Notes: generated from the letters alone by a model not told the origin. 64,000 nt of DNA from an uncultured Lachnospiraceae bacterium (GCA_910588865.1 CAJUSJ010000005.1:24131-88130), one strand, 5' to 3'; shown: positions 51,462 through 60,800, numbered from the stretch's first letter. Program-made: numbers and translations.

Positions 51462-52039
51462 TCATAAAAAGCGCCCAGCTTGAGACCGTGTGCGGCATAA
51501 CCAGCACCTTCCCGAAAAATATCCACCCGGAATTTGCTTTCGCGGGAAAATCCAATGTAGGGAAGTCCTCCCTGATCAATGGCCTGATGAACCGGAAGTC
51601 CTTGGCCCGGACCTCATCCCAGCCAGGGAAGACCCAGACCGTTAATTTTTATCTTGTCAACGATCAGGTGTATTTTGTGGATCTGCCGGGCTATGGCTAC
51701 GCCAAGGTGTCTGTGGAGGTAAAGGAAAAATGGGGGAGGATGATTGAACGGTATTTAAAAGGCTCCCGGATGTTAAAGAGCGTGTTCCTCCTTGTGGATA
51801 TCCGCCACCAGCCTTCGGGTAACGACAAGACCATGTTTGACTGGATCGTGGGAAACGGTTACCGTCCAGTGGTCGTTGCCACCAAGCTTGACAAGCTGAA
51901 CCGCAGCCAGGTCCAAAAGCATGTGAAGATGGTCCGTGAGGGCCTTGGGATGGCCAGGGAGGATGTTCTGATCCCGTTTTCCGCGCAGACTAAGCAGGGC
52001 AGGGATGAGATCTGGGAACTGATGGAAAGCCTGATGTGA
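51458..52039 (+). CDS. ysxC: Ribosome biogenesis GTPase YsxC/YihA (EngB)
   Basis: 193 residues. GTPase motifs are G1 GKSNVGKSSLINGL, G2 region RTSSQPGKTQTVNFY, G3 DLPGYGYAKV and G4 ATKLDKLNRSQ. Needed for late 50S assembly. Start ATG at 51458 inside the lon stop overlap. Confidence 0.95.
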   Translation: MIIKSAQLETVCGITSTFPKNIHPEFAFAGKSNVGKSSLINGLMNRKSLARTSSQPGKTQTVNFYLVNDQVYFVDLPGYGYAKVSVEVKEKWGRMIERYLKGSRMLKSVFLLVDIRHQPSGNDKTMFDWIVGNGYRPVVVATKLDKLNRSQVQKHVKMVREGLGMAREDVLIPFSAQTKQGRDEIWELMESLM

Positions 52040-52060
52040 CAGTTTTTGCGGAATTTGTCC

Positions 52061-52090
52061 TTTACGAGAAAACAGGGAACGTGTTATACT
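52061..52090 (+). promoter_or_regulatory. Promoter of the PurF-paralogue gene
   Basis: TTTACG (52061-52066), 18 nt, TATACT (52085-52090), with an extended -10 TG at 52082-52083. Confidence 0.5.
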
Positions 52091-52141
52091 ATACCATGTT
52101 TTTATAGGTACTTATGTAAAAAGCCAAAAAGGAGAACTGAT

Positions 52142-53557
52142 ATGGGCGGTATTTTTGGAGTCATTTCCAAGAGAAACTGTGTGCTGGAATTGTTTTACGG
52201 AGTGGACTACCATTCTCACTTAGGAACAAGGAGAGGCGGCATGGCCACCTATGGCCCGGAAGGGTTTAACCGGGCCATCCACAATATTGAGAACTCCCCC
52301 TTCAGGACAAAATTTGAGAGAGATGTGCAGGAGATGGGGGGCAACATGGGGATCGCCAGCATCTCCGACTATGAGCCCCAGCCTCTGCTGATCCAGTCCC
52401 ATCTGGGAAGCTTTGCCATTGCCACTGTGGGAAAGATCAACAATTTCGAACCCCTTTTGAGAGATGTCTACGGCCATGGGAATACCCATTTCCAGGAGAT
52501 GACCAGCGGTCAGGTCAATGCCACTGAGCTGGTGGCCTCCTTGATCTGCCGAAAGGACACCATCGCGGATGGGATCCGTTATGTCCAGGAGAGCGTTGAC
52601 GGCTCCATGACCCTGCTTTTGATGACAAAGGAGGCAGTCTACGCGGCAAGAGACCGGATGGGCCGGACCCCGCTGGTCTTAGGCAAAAAGGAGGACGGTT
52701 ACTGTGTGTCCTTTGAAAATTTTGCCTACATAAATTTAGGCTACAGCGATTACCGGGAACTGGGACCAGGTGAGATCGTAAAAATCACCCCCGACGGCGT
52801 GGAGACTCTTAAGGGTCCCCAGGATGAGATGCGGATTTGCTCCTTCCTGTGGGTATACTACGGCTATCCCACCTCATCCTACGAGGGAATTAATGTGGAG
52901 GAGATGCGCTACCGCTGCGGCAGCATGCTGGCCAAGAGAGACGCTGTGGCGGGAAATGTCCAGCCGGATGTGGTGGCCGGGGTGCCTGATTCCGGGATCG
53001 CCCATGCCATCGGCTATGCCAATGAGTCCAACATCCCCTTTGCCCGCCCATTTATTAAATACACCCCCACCTGGCCCAGGTCTTTCATGCCCACCAACCA
53101 GGAACAGAGGAATCTCATTGCCCGCATGAAGCTGATTCCGGTGAAGGCCCTGATCGAGAACAAGAAGCTTCTGCTCATTGACGATTCCATTGTCCGGGGC
53201 ACCCAGCTTCGGGAGACCACGGAATTTCTCTATCAGAGCGGGGCAAAGGAGGTCCACGTACGTCCTGCCTGTCCTCCCCTTCTCTATGGATGCAAGTATT
53301 TAAATTTCTCCCGCTCCAAGTCTGAGCTGGATCTGATCACAAGGCAGATCATCCTGGAGAAGGAAGGGGAGAACGGGGAAAATACCCTGGAAGAGTACGC
53401 GGACCCCACCAGCAAGCGCTATGAGTGTATGTGCTCGGAGATATGCAAACGTCAGAATTTTACCACTCTCCGGTACCACAGGCTGGATGATCTGGTGGAA
53501 TCCATCGGGCTTCCAAAGTGCAAGGTATGCACCTACTGTTTTGACGGCAAAGAGTAA
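52142..53557 (+). CDS. Amidophosphoribosyltransferase-like protein lacking the N-terminal cysteine
   Basis: 471 residues with the PurF architecture: class II glutamine amidotransferase domain (YHSHLGTRRGGMATYGPEGF, GSFAIATVGKINNFEPLL) and a C-terminal PRPP-binding domain (LLLIDDSIVRGTQLRETTEF). True PurF begins MCGI and uses that Cys to release ammonia from glutamine. Here the start is MGGIFGV, so the nucleophile is absent. The PRPP motif is intact, and four C-terminal cysteines (CMCSEIC, CKVCTYC) could bind a cluster. AAAGGAG lies 8 nt before the ATG at 52142. It is a paralogue using free ammonia or doing another PRPP reaction; which one is unknown. Confidence 0.82.
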   Translation: MGGIFGVISKRNCVLELFYGVDYHSHLGTRRGGMATYGPEGFNRAIHNIENSPFRTKFERDVQEMGGNMGIASISDYEPQPLLIQSHLGSFAIATVGKINNFEPLLRDVYGHGNTHFQEMTSGQVNATELVASLICRKDTIADGIRYVQESVDGSMTLLLMTKEAVYAARDRMGRTPLVLGKKEDGYCVSFENFAYINLGYSDYRELGPGEIVKITPDGVETLKGPQDEMRICSFLWVYYGYPTSSYEGINVEEMRYRCGSMLAKRDAVAGNVQPDVVAGVPDSGIAHAIGYANESNIPFARPFIKYTPTWPRSFMPTNQEQRNLIARMKLIPVKALIENKKLLLIDDSIVRGTQLRETTEFLYQSGAKEVHVRPACPPLLYGCKYLNFSRSKSELDLITRQIILEKEGENGENTLEEYADPTSKRYECMCSEICKRQNFTTLRYHRLDDLVESIGLPKCKVCTYCFDGKE

Positions 53558-53562
53558 GGAAG

Positions 53563-55878
53563 ATGAAGAAATTAGATAAAAGAGAAGGCGTCATTGTTTT
53601 TCTGCTGGGCATTTTGGTAATGGGAGCAGTGGCCTATTCCTTCTGGAGCCTGTTTGTGACCGGAACCCTGTCCTGGCATATAAAGCAGAGGGAAAGCCAT
53701 CTCATGGCCATTGAGTGTGTGCTGCTTTTTATCCTGACTTGGCTGATCTTTAAGACAGCCAGGTCCGTGTCTGTCCGCCTTGGAGGGGCAGGGCTGGTGT
53801 GCTGCGTATTTCTCTGGGCCCACAGACTTCTGGTCCCGGTGGTTTTCTCCGGCATGTACGGCGGTTATCTGTGGATCCTGGGCGGGTGGATCCGCCTGCG
53901 TTTTATGCCCAAGGGTCATGGAAAGCTCTTTGCCGGCCAGGCTGGAGGGAGCCTTTGGGGGCGGCAAAGGGAAGAGAGTTGGAACGGCTGGAGAAACTTC
54001 CTCGCGGGAAGCCTGGGGGCCATATGCCTTTACTGTTTTATGTCAGCGGTTGGCCTTGGAAAGATCAAGTATCTGTGGGCAGTTATGGCCGTTACAGGAG
54101 CAGGGGCCATGTTGGACAGAAGCTACAGAAACCTGCTTATAAAAGCCCTGGGGACGGCTGCGGGAGAGCTGAGAAGAAGGGATAGGGCAGGTTTTAGCTT
54201 CTGGATGGCAGCGGCGGGAGCGGCTGTGCTCACTGGCTTTTTTATACAGGCAGGCAGGATGAACATTGCCGTGGACTATGACAGCATCTGGTACGGAGTC
54301 CGCTCCCCCTATGTTCTGAACAACGGGAAGGGCATATACGAGAACCTGGGGATGATCGGCATCGTCTACACCTACTCAAAAGGGTTTGAGGTGCTTCTCC
54401 TCCCCCTGTCCATCCTCCCCTCCTACAGCTTCCTGATCTCCTTTAATCTGTGGCTGGCAGCAGGTATCCTGTTTCTGGCATACAGGATCGGAGGGCTGTG
54501 TATGGAGAAGAAGGCCGCGGTGGTGATGGTGGTTCTCCTGGCGGTTCTTCCGGGGATCATGAACATGAGCATTACCGCGAAAAGCGATATAGCCACACTG
54601 TATTTCCAGCTAATCATGGTGTTGGAGATGCTTTTGTATCTTTTGGGGGACCAGGAGGCTCTGTGGTACAGCGGGGCCGCGTTTTTTGCCACATGGACAT
54701 TAAAGCCCACTGCCATGGTGTTTTCCACGGCAGTTATGGGCATGAGCGGCCTGTATCTCATAGGCTCAAAGGGGCTTTCCTTAAAAGGCTGGAGGGCAGC
54801 CCCGGTGCTTTGTTTGTCTTTGGGGGCCCTGGCGGGGATCTGGGCCAGAACCCTGATCATCACAGGTCTTCCGGTGACCTCTGTATTCTCCTCTCTGCTG
54901 ACAAAGGTGGGGTTTGAGATGAAATACCCCTTTGATGTTCAGAAAATACCAAACAACAGTTCCGGCCTGGAGGCAGGCCAGATGCTCGCGGGCATAGGAA
55001 AACGGATCTTTCAGTTCCTGTTTGATCCTCAGGGCGATGATATGTCCCATGTGATCCTGGCGTGGGGAGGGACGGCCCTGTGGTTCTTTTTCAGTGTGTG
55101 GTTTGTATGGCGTTTTCTGAGAAAGAGGGAGGAGAAAGGCCAGGAGCGGCAGGTGGGCCGTTATCTGGCAGTGGTGTTCTTTCCCTTTCTGGCCTGCAAT
55201 GTGATCAGCCTCATCATGCTGACCCAGGTGGATGGCAATTACTTTATGCTGCTCCATGTGCTCCAGGCCGTGTATGTGTTCCATCTGGTTTCCCGGCTGG
55301 AAAAGAAAAGCGTGAGAGATAGGATCTACGGCCTTGCCCTGCCGGTGATCGTGTTTTCCGTGCTGGTGGCGTGGGTGACCAACTGGAACTGGACCCTGGG
55401 ATTTACCCCGGTGTCCTGGCGTCACAAGGGATTTTATAATCATCAGGAGTTCCAGAGGCAGCGGATGGCGGAGAAGGGAAGCGAGGGCATATGGCATATC
55501 CTGGCCCAAAACCCCAGAAACCGGGTTATCGTCATAGGAGACCATCCCAGATCCCTGGTATTTCCCTGCAGCACCCAGTCTTATCTGGATATCACAGGCA
55601 CCTGGGGAAACGTGGTTCTTGTGGCCAATCAGGAGAATTTTGTGGAGTTTTTAAAATACGCTGACACGGATTTTATCTATGTGGAGGCAGGCTATGTGTC
55701 CCCGGAGGACCGGGCCTGGACCCTGACATATGATCTCATCCAGTCAGGGATCCTGGTGCCGGAATGCTATGAGTGGGGCAATCTCCTGGCCAGGGTGGAT
55801 GTTGACGGGCAGCCGTCAGAGCGATCTGAGGAATATCTAAGAGAGTTTGAGGAGCTGTATGTGATCAAGTACGAGTGA
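53563..55878 (+). CDS. Large multi-spanning membrane protein, glycosyltransferase-like
   Basis: 771 residues with about a dozen hydrophobic segments and a soluble C-terminus from about residue 620. DYDSIWYGVRSPYVLNNGKG after the first block of helices recalls the aspartate-bearing first loop of GT-C enzymes (ArnT/PMT-like), which use lipid-linked sugars. The match is loose and no catalytic motif is proven. The C-terminal part (NPRNRVIVIGDHPRSLVFPC) looks like an extracytoplasmic domain. It starts 5 nt after the PurF-like gene, so they are probably co-transcribed. Confidence 0.6.
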   Translation: MKKLDKREGVIVFLLGILVMGAVAYSFWSLFVTGTLSWHIKQRESHLMAIECVLLFILTWLIFKTARSVSVRLGGAGLVCCVFLWAHRLLVPVVFSGMYGGYLWILGGWIRLRFMPKGHGKLFAGQAGGSLWGRQREESWNGWRNFLAGSLGAICLYCFMSAVGLGKIKYLWAVMAVTGAGAMLDRSYRNLLIKALGTAAGELRRRDRAGFSFWMAAAGAAVLTGFFIQAGRMNIAVDYDSIWYGVRSPYVLNNGKGIYENLGMIGIVYTYSKGFEVLLLPLSILPSYSFLISFNLWLAAGILFLAYRIGGLCMEKKAAVVMVVLLAVLPGIMNMSITAKSDIATLYFQLIMVLEMLLYLLGDQEALWYSGAAFFATWTLKPTAMVFSTAVMGMSGLYLIGSKGLSLKGWRAAPVLCLSLGALAGIWARTLIITGLPVTSVFSSLLTKVGFEMKYPFDVQKIPNNSSGLEAGQMLAGIGKRIFQFLFDPQGDDMSHVILAWGGTALWFFFSVWFVWRFLRKREEKGQERQVGRYLAVVFFPFLACNVISLIMLTQVDGNYFMLLHVLQAVYVFHLVSRLEKKSVRDRIYGLALPVIVFSVLVAWVTNWNWTLGFTPVSWRHKGFYNHQEFQRQRMAEKGSEGIWHILAQNPRNRVIVIGDHPRSLVFPCSTQSYLDITGTWGNVVLVANQENFVEFLKYADTDFIYVEAGYVSPEDRAWTLTYDLIQSGILVPECYEWGNLLARVDVDGQPSERSEEYLREFEELYVIKYE

Positions 55879-55910
55879 TGAACAGCTTGGTGAGATCTGG
55901 CCTGAAAGAA

Positions 55911-55955
55911 AAGGCTGTTTCCGGAATCCGTCAGGATCCCGGGAACAGCCTTTTT
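55911..55955. terminator. Bidirectional terminator
   Basis: AAGGCTGTTTCCGG (55911-55924) pairs with CCGGGAACAGCCTT (55939-55952), flanked by A- and T-runs. It serves the converging genes at 53563 and 55931 and overlaps the 3' end of the latter. Confidence 0.75.
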
Positions 55956-57580
55956 GCCTGGGCAAAGGAGAAATTGTAATTGCGGAGCCCCATCTCTTCG
56001 CATTCTGGCCAGTAGTGGTAATCATAGTAGTAATCATAGTAGGAATTCAGCCAGACCTGGTCCATCTGGTCGAAATCTTCGTCCCACCCCTGTTGGGAGA
56101 AAAAGAGGGAATCCAGATTCAGGGAGGCCACGGCAGGGGCCCCGTCAGCGCCCAGCTCCCTGGTCAGGTAGAAGAGGTCGGCGGGGGTGGCGGTCTGCCC
56201 GTCTAAATGCCTTACATGATCCCAGGCTACCACAGAGTCTGGCCGGGCCCAGGCCAGGGCCACATAGAACACGGACACCGCGGTAAGGCAGAAGCCGAAG
56301 AGAGGGAAGCGGCGGTTCCAGATGATCCAGGTAACCCCTGCCATGAGCACTGCCAGAAGGCACAAAAACCACAGACACAGCAGGCGGAGGTAAGAGAGAT
56401 GATATTCCTGGACATACAGGATCACGCGCCAGGCAGCGGAGGCTATGAGGATGTAGGTGCAGCCGCAGATCAGGGTGAGGATCTGGTTCAGTATCCTGTG
56501 GGGGCGGATGTACTTAAGGCTGCACAGCGCCATGACCAGGTTAAAAAAGGACACGGCGAGAAGTTGGAAAAATCCCTGCCTGGCGTATTCGGAGTAGGTG
56601 TAATCTTCCGGCAGTGTGCCCTTCCCCAGAAACAGATACACGATCTGGATCACAGAGAAGATCAGATAGACCAGCGCGATCCCCAAAAGCCCGGCAATGG
56701 CCCCGAGGGAACTGCCCCTTGCCCGGTTCTGGTTGTTCTCGGATAACCTGTGGAGGCAGCAGCCGCACACCAGACAGTACAGCGCGAGGGTACCGAACAA
56801 GGTCCACAAAAACAGCTTTGCCAGAAACATGGGGTGGAGTATATTGCCCATGACATAACCTATGAAACGGGAAAACACAGGGTCAGCGGCAGACAAAAGG
56901 GTTACCAGCAGAGCCAGAACCGGAATTGCCGCGGCAAACCCGGCCAGGATGGCGGGGAGATGCTTAAGCGCTTTGTTGTTTCGGGTTCCCACATAGTTTT
57001 GCAGGTGTCTGAAAGGCACAGGGACAGAGCCCGCGCATTGACACAGGTACAAAAACACGGAAGAAAGATATTTTCCAATGTTCCAGGTACAGTCATCATA
57101 AAACTGATGGATAGCAAAGACGCATCCCAGGAGAACCAGGGCCACACCGTTTAAATGTACCAGAAAAGGGTCCGCTGTGCGGCAGGTGGAGGCTCCGATG
57201 AGTATGGCGGTGCCTATGAGAAACCAGCTGCCTCTTTTCACCGCCACCCTCAATTTCCGGCAGGCGGCCAGGCCGCAGAAACAGGCAAATACCGTGAACA
57301 GGGGGTAGGTGACGCCGCAGGGATTTTCAAAGAGGCAGAAGGTAAACATCACCCCAAAAGCCAGGCTTAAGCCGCCGAAAAACAGGAACGAGGACTGTAT
57401 TGGAGCCAGTTTCTGCTGGCGGATAGTGTTTTGGTCAGGCGGGGATTCCTTAAGGGACAGAAGGCTGGGTGACATGTCTCCTAAAGGCAACCCGCTGTTG
57501 TCAGCAGTCTCGGCTTTCAGGCCGTCGGCCTGGCTTCCAGGCGCGGAATTTTCATAATTTTCCATAAATGTATTTTCCAT
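55931..57580 (-). CDS. DUF4153/DUF4173-type membrane protein
   Basis: 549 residues: a soluble Ser/Asp/Glu-rich N-terminus of about 60 residues, then 11-12 membrane helices, then a soluble C-terminus rich in Tyr and Asp (SYYDYYYDYHYWPECEEMGL). TYSEYARQGFFQLLAVSFFN in the middle is characteristic of DUF4153/DUF4173 proteins. Function unknown. AAAGGAG lies just before the ATG. It is the third gene after DUF2975 and XRE genes on the same strand, a recurring grouping in Firmicutes. Confidence 0.75.
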   Translation of the reverse strand: MENTFMENYENSAPGSQADGLKAETADNSGLPLGDMSPSLLSLKESPPDQNTIRQQKLAPIQSSFLFFGGLSLAFGVMFTFCLFENPCGVTYPLFTVFACFCGLAACRKLRVAVKRGSWFLIGTAILIGASTCRTADPFLVHLNGVALVLLGCVFAIHQFYDDCTWNIGKYLSSVFLYLCQCAGSVPVPFRHLQNYVGTRNNKALKHLPAILAGFAAAIPVLALLVTLLSAADPVFSRFIGYVMGNILHPMFLAKLFLWTLFGTLALYCLVCGCCLHRLSENNQNRARGSSLGAIAGLLGIALVYLIFSVIQIVYLFLGKGTLPEDYTYSEYARQGFFQLLAVSFFNLVMALCSLKYIRPHRILNQILTLICGCTYILIASAAWRVILYVQEYHLSYLRLLCLWFLCLLAVLMAGVTWIIWNRRFPLFGFCLTAVSVFYVALAWARPDSVVAWDHVRHLDGQTATPADLFYLTRELGADGAPAVASLNLDSLFFSQQGWDEDFDQMDQVWLNSYYDYYYDYHYWPECEEMGLRNYNFSFAQAKRLFPGS

Positions 57581-57625
57581 AAAAACTCCTTTCTTTTTTA
57601 TCTAAGTCACACCGGCATTGCCGGG

Positions 57626-57844
57626 TCATTTCTGGAGATCGTCCTCCTCAAAGGCGATCAGATCCCCTGGCTGGCACTCCAGGGCCCGGCACAGGGCCTC
57701 CAGGGTGGAGAAACGGATGGCCTTGGCCTTGTTGTTTTTTAAGATGGACAGATTGGCCATGGTGATATCCACCTTTTTGGAAAGCTCGGTCAGTCCCATC
57801 TTTCTCTGGGCCATTACCACATCCAAGTTAATGATGATTCCCAT
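57626..57844 (-). CDS. XRE (Cro/CI) family transcriptional regulator
   Basis: 72 residues, almost only a helix-turn-helix: MAQRKMGLTELSKKVDITMA, then NLSILKNNKAKAIRFSTLEA and LCRALECQPGDLIAFEED. It is the YozG-like type that accompanies DUF2975 membrane proteins. GGAGGGATCT precedes the ATG, 11 nt after the DUF2975 stop. It likely regulates its own operon, possibly with the membrane partner as sensor (inferred). Confidence 0.88.
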   Translation of the reverse strand: MGIIINLDVVMAQRKMGLTELSKKVDITMANLSILKNNKAKAIRFSTLEALCRALECQPGDLIAFEEDDLQK

Positions 57845-57855
57845 AGATCCCTCCT

Positions 57856-58305
57856 CTATATGGTCAGGTCATTTTCCTTTTTATACTCCACGGCCCTGGA
57901 GAACACCTGGCTTAAGACCAGGCTGAACAGGCCGGCGATAAAAAAGACAATGACCAGGAAAACCGTGGCAGGGGTGGGCGAAAAAGGAAGGCGGATGACA
58001 GACAGGAATGAGGTGAGGAAGCTGCACCGGCCCATCTTCTTTAGGGACAGGATGTTGCTGTCCACAAAAGGGTCGCCTTCCAGAACCGTGGCGAACATCA
58101 GGCGAAGCTGCCAGATGATCATGAGACAGAGGATGCCGGACAGGAAGTATAAAACCGTCAAAGGCAGGTAGTGGACCCGGAAGGCGATGATGTAGCGGCT
58201 TACCCAGGAAAAGACTGCCGGCACGGCGGCGGTCATGAGGATTCCCGCGAAAAACATGAAATCCAGAAGGTTCTTTGTAAAGAGAGTGAGACGTTGTCGC
58301 TCCAT
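57856..58305 (-). CDS. DUF2975 membrane protein
   Basis: 149 residues with four hydrophobic segments, beginning near LLDFMFFAGILMTAAVPAVF and ending at FLVIVFFIAGLFSLVLSQVF. The layout fits DUF2975 proteins, which pair with small XRE regulators. AAGGAG lies 6-7 nt before the ATG. First gene of the three-gene minus-strand operon. Confidence 0.82.
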   Translation of the reverse strand: MERQRLTLFTKNLLDFMFFAGILMTAAVPAVFSWVSRYIIAFRVHYLPLTVLYFLSGILCLMIIWQLRLMFATVLEGDPFVDSNILSLKKMGRCSFLTSFLSVIRLPFSPTPATVFLVIVFFIAGLFSLVLSQVFSRAVEYKKENDLTI

Positions 58306-58341
58306 GGACAGGACTCCTTTCGCTGCGTTGGTATTGAAGTG

Positions 58342-58370
58342 AGTGTACCATGATATTTATCTAAAATCAA
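58342..58370 (-). promoter_or_regulatory. Promoter of the DUF2975-XRE operon
   Basis: On the minus strand, TTGATT (58365-58370), 17 nt, TACACT (58342-58347). Confidence 0.5.
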
Positions 58371-58427
58371 TATAAAATTATCGTTATTCAATAAATATTA
58401 AGAAAATATAAAAAATATAGATTCTGG

Positions 58428-58502
58428 TTGCGTTTTCTGGAAAAGGGAGTATAATGAGAAAAAGTTAATTAACTAATTATAAACCTGCTAATCGTTAGCA
58501 GG
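58428..58502 (+). promoter_or_regulatory. marR-ABC exporter promoter with two palindromes
   Basis: TTGCGT (58428-58433), 16 nt, TATAAT (58450-58455). Just downstream are a perfect 12-bp palindrome AGTTAATTAACT (58463-58474) and an inverted repeat CCTGCTAA-TCG-TTAGCAGG (58484-58502). The first is a good MarR-type operator candidate placed to block transcription. The second could be a further site or an RNA hairpin. Confidence 0.55.
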
Positions 58503-58524
58503 CAATGTAAAAGGGGGAGATCAG

Positions 58525-58998
58525 ATGGGAAGGTTTGGCTGCCGGGGGGATACACCGGAGAGCAGGGCCATCGAAAAATTTATAAAGGTCAATAAAAGGC
58601 ACAGGAGGGCTCTGGATGGAAAGCTGAACTCCACAGGAGTGTTCCGGAGCCAGCATCAGATCCTGATGTTTATCGTGGACCGCCCGGGAGTGTCCCAGAA
58701 GGAGCTGGCAGAGCAGCTGGGGGTTTCCACAGCCACGGTCGCGGTATCCTTAAAGAAACTGGAACAGGGCGGTTACATCAGCAGGATCGTGGATCCCAGG
58801 GACAATCGTTACAACCAGCTCTGCGTTACCGAGAAGGGAAAGGAGGTGGCCCGGTGCAGTGTCTCCATTTTTGAGGAGATGGAAAAGGTCATGTTCCAGG
58901 GATTTACCCAGGAAGAATTCCAGCTTCTGGGACAGCTTTTAGACCGGGTATATGACAATCTGAAGGTCTATGTCCCGGAAAAAGAAGACATTATTTAG
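58525..58998 (+). CDS. MarR family transcriptional regulator
   Basis: 157 residues. Winged helix with VSQKELAEQLGVSTATVAVS (recognition helix) and the wing RIVDPRDNRYNQLCVTEKG, whose D-x-R motif is typical of MarR. It sits first in an operon with two ABC exporter halves and behind palindromic sites, so autorepression and drug- or metabolite-induced relief are likely. AAGGGGGAG precedes the ATG. Confidence 0.9.
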   Translation: MGRFGCRGDTPESRAIEKFIKVNKRHRRALDGKLNSTGVFRSQHQILMFIVDRPGVSQKELAEQLGVSTATVAVSLKKLEQGGYISRIVDPRDNRYNQLCVTEKGKEVARCSVSIFEEMEKVMFQGFTQEEFQLLGQLLDRVYDNLKVYVPEKEDII

Positions 58999-59060
58999 AA
59001 GGAAGGCAAATGGGTCCCGGCGGGTGCCCATATATTATTTTTTAACAGGAGGTTTTGCCA

Positions 59061-60800
59061 GTGGAACGGTACATGAAATATATAAGGCCATATGCGGCGG
59101 CGTTTATCCTCGCGCCGCTGTGCATGCTCACGGAAGTGTTCGGAGAGATCATGCTGCCGAAGCTGATGTCCATGATTGTCAACCATGGAGTGGCGGAGAG
59201 GGATATGTCCTACATTGCGGGTGTGGGAGCGGTGATGGTGGTATTCGCCATGCTGATGGCATTGGGAGGCGTGGGCGGCGCTTATTTTTCCGCGAAGGCG
59301 TCCATCTGCTTTACCAGCGATCTGAGGGAGAATCTCTTTGCCAAGGTTCAGAATTTTTCATTCAAAAATATAGACCAGTACAGCACAGGGTCCCTGGTGA
59401 CCCGGCTAACCAATGACATCCAGCAGGTGCAGAATGTGACCATGATGGGACTGAGGATGATGTTTCGTGCCCCGGGCATGCTGATCGGGGCGCTGATCAT
59501 GGCCTTTCTGATGAATACCAGGCTGGCGCTGGTGATCCTGGTGGTGATCCCCTTTTTGACTCTGGCCATCTTTCTCATACTGAAGACCGCTTTTCCCAGG
59601 TTTACGGTAATGCAGAAAAAGCTGGACCGGCTCAACTCCGGCATCCAGGAGTCCCTGACTAATGTAAGGGTCATCAAATCCTTTGTGCGGGAGGATTTTG
59701 AGGAGAAAAAGTTTCAGGACATGAATCAGGACCTGAAGGAGAGCAGCTTAAATGCCATGAAGATCGTGATCATGACCATGCCGGTGATGACCCTGGCCAT
59801 GAATATCACCACCCTGGCTGTGGTGTGGTATGGCGGCAACATCATCATCGCGGGAAATATGCAGGTAGGGGACCTGACAGCGTTTACTACCTACATTGTC
59901 CAGATCCTTATGTCCTTAATGATGGTTTCCATGGTATTTCTCCAGAGCTCCAGGGCCATGGCCTCGGTCAAGAGAATCAATGAGGTGATGGACACGGAGA
60001 TCGACTTAACCGACGAGAACGCTTCCCAAAAAGGCCTGTCCGTGGCAAGGGGAGAGGTGGAGTTTCGGGATGTGAGCTTTAGCTACCACCAGGAAGCCGG
60101 GGAGAAGGTGTTAGAGCACATTAGCTTTACAGTCAGGCCAGGCCAGACCGTGGGCATTATCGGGGCCACGGGAAGCGGCAAGACCAGCCTGGTGCAGCTT
60201 ATTCCCAGACTGTATGATGTGACAGAGGGACAGGTGCTGGTGGATGGAGTGGATGTGAGAGAATACTCTCTCCGGGACTTGAGAGAGGGTGTGGGCATGG
60301 TTCTCCAGAAAAATGTTTTGTTTTCCGGGACCATCCAGGAGAATCTGCGGTGGGGCGATGAGGCTGCCACGGATGAGATGCTGCGCCAGGCGGCGGAGAG
60401 CGCTCAGGCCCACAGCTTTATCTCCTCTTTCTCAGAAGGCTACCAAAAGGACTTGGGCCAGGGAGGAGTCAACGTATCCGGCGGGCAGAAGCAGAGGCTG
60501 TGTATCGCCAGGGCTCTCTTAAAGAAGCCCAGGATCCTGATCCTGGACGACAGCACCAGCGCGGTGGACACGGCCACGGAAGCCAGGATCCGGGAATGCT
60601 TTGCCACGACCTTAAAAGACACCACGAAGATCATTATTGCCCAGCGGATCGGATCCGTGGAAGAGGCGGACCTTATCCTGGTTCTTGATGAGGGGAAGAT
60701 TATCGGGTCAGGAAACCATAAGGAGCTGATGGCGGATTGCCAGGCATACCGGGAGATCTATTATTCCCAGAGAGACCATGAGAAGGAGGTGGGAGCGTGA
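59061..60800 (+). CDS. ABC exporter half, degenerate-site subunit
   Basis: 579 residues: six-helix membrane domain, then ATPase. Walker A is GATGSGKTS, signature VSGGQKQRLCIARALL, and Walker B ILILDDSTSAVD. The residue after Walker B is Asp, not the catalytic Glu, a hallmark of the first subunit in heterodimeric exporters (BmrC, LmrC, TM287). Start chosen as GTG at 59061, with AGGAGG 8 nt upstream; TTG 59055 is too close and ATG 59073 too far. Stop and next start overlap (TGATG). Confidence 0.9.
   Translation: MERYMKYIRPYAAAFILAPLCMLTEVFGEIMLPKLMSMIVNHGVAERDMSYIAGVGAVMVVFAMLMALGGVGGAYFSAKASICFTSDLRENLFAKVQNFSFKNIDQYSTGSLVTRLTNDIQQVQNVTMMGLRMMFRAPGMLIGALIMAFLMNTRLALVILVVIPFLTLAIFLILKTAFPRFTVMQKKLDRLNSGIQESLTNVRVIKSFVREDFEEKKFQDMNQDLKESSLNAMKIVIMTMPVMTLAMNITTLAVVWYGGNIIIAGNMQVGDLTAFTTYIVQILMSLMMVSMVFLQSSRAMASVKRINEVMDTEIDLTDENASQKGLSVARGEVEFRDVSFSYHQEAGEKVLEHISFTVRPGQTVGIIGATGSGKTSLVQLIPRLYDVTEGQVLVDGVDVREYSLRDLREGVGMVLQKNVLFSGTIQENLRWGDEAATDEMLRQAAESAQAHSFISSFSEGYQKDLGQGGVNVSGGQKQRLCIARALLKKPRILILDDSTSAVDTATEARIRECFATTLKDTTKIIIAQRIGSVEEADLILVLDEGKIIGSGNHKELMADCQAYREIYYSQRDHEKEVGA

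Noticed and set aside
52142..53557. Annotation as genuine purF
   Set aside because: The residue after the start Met is Gly, not the Cys nucleophile required for glutamine use.
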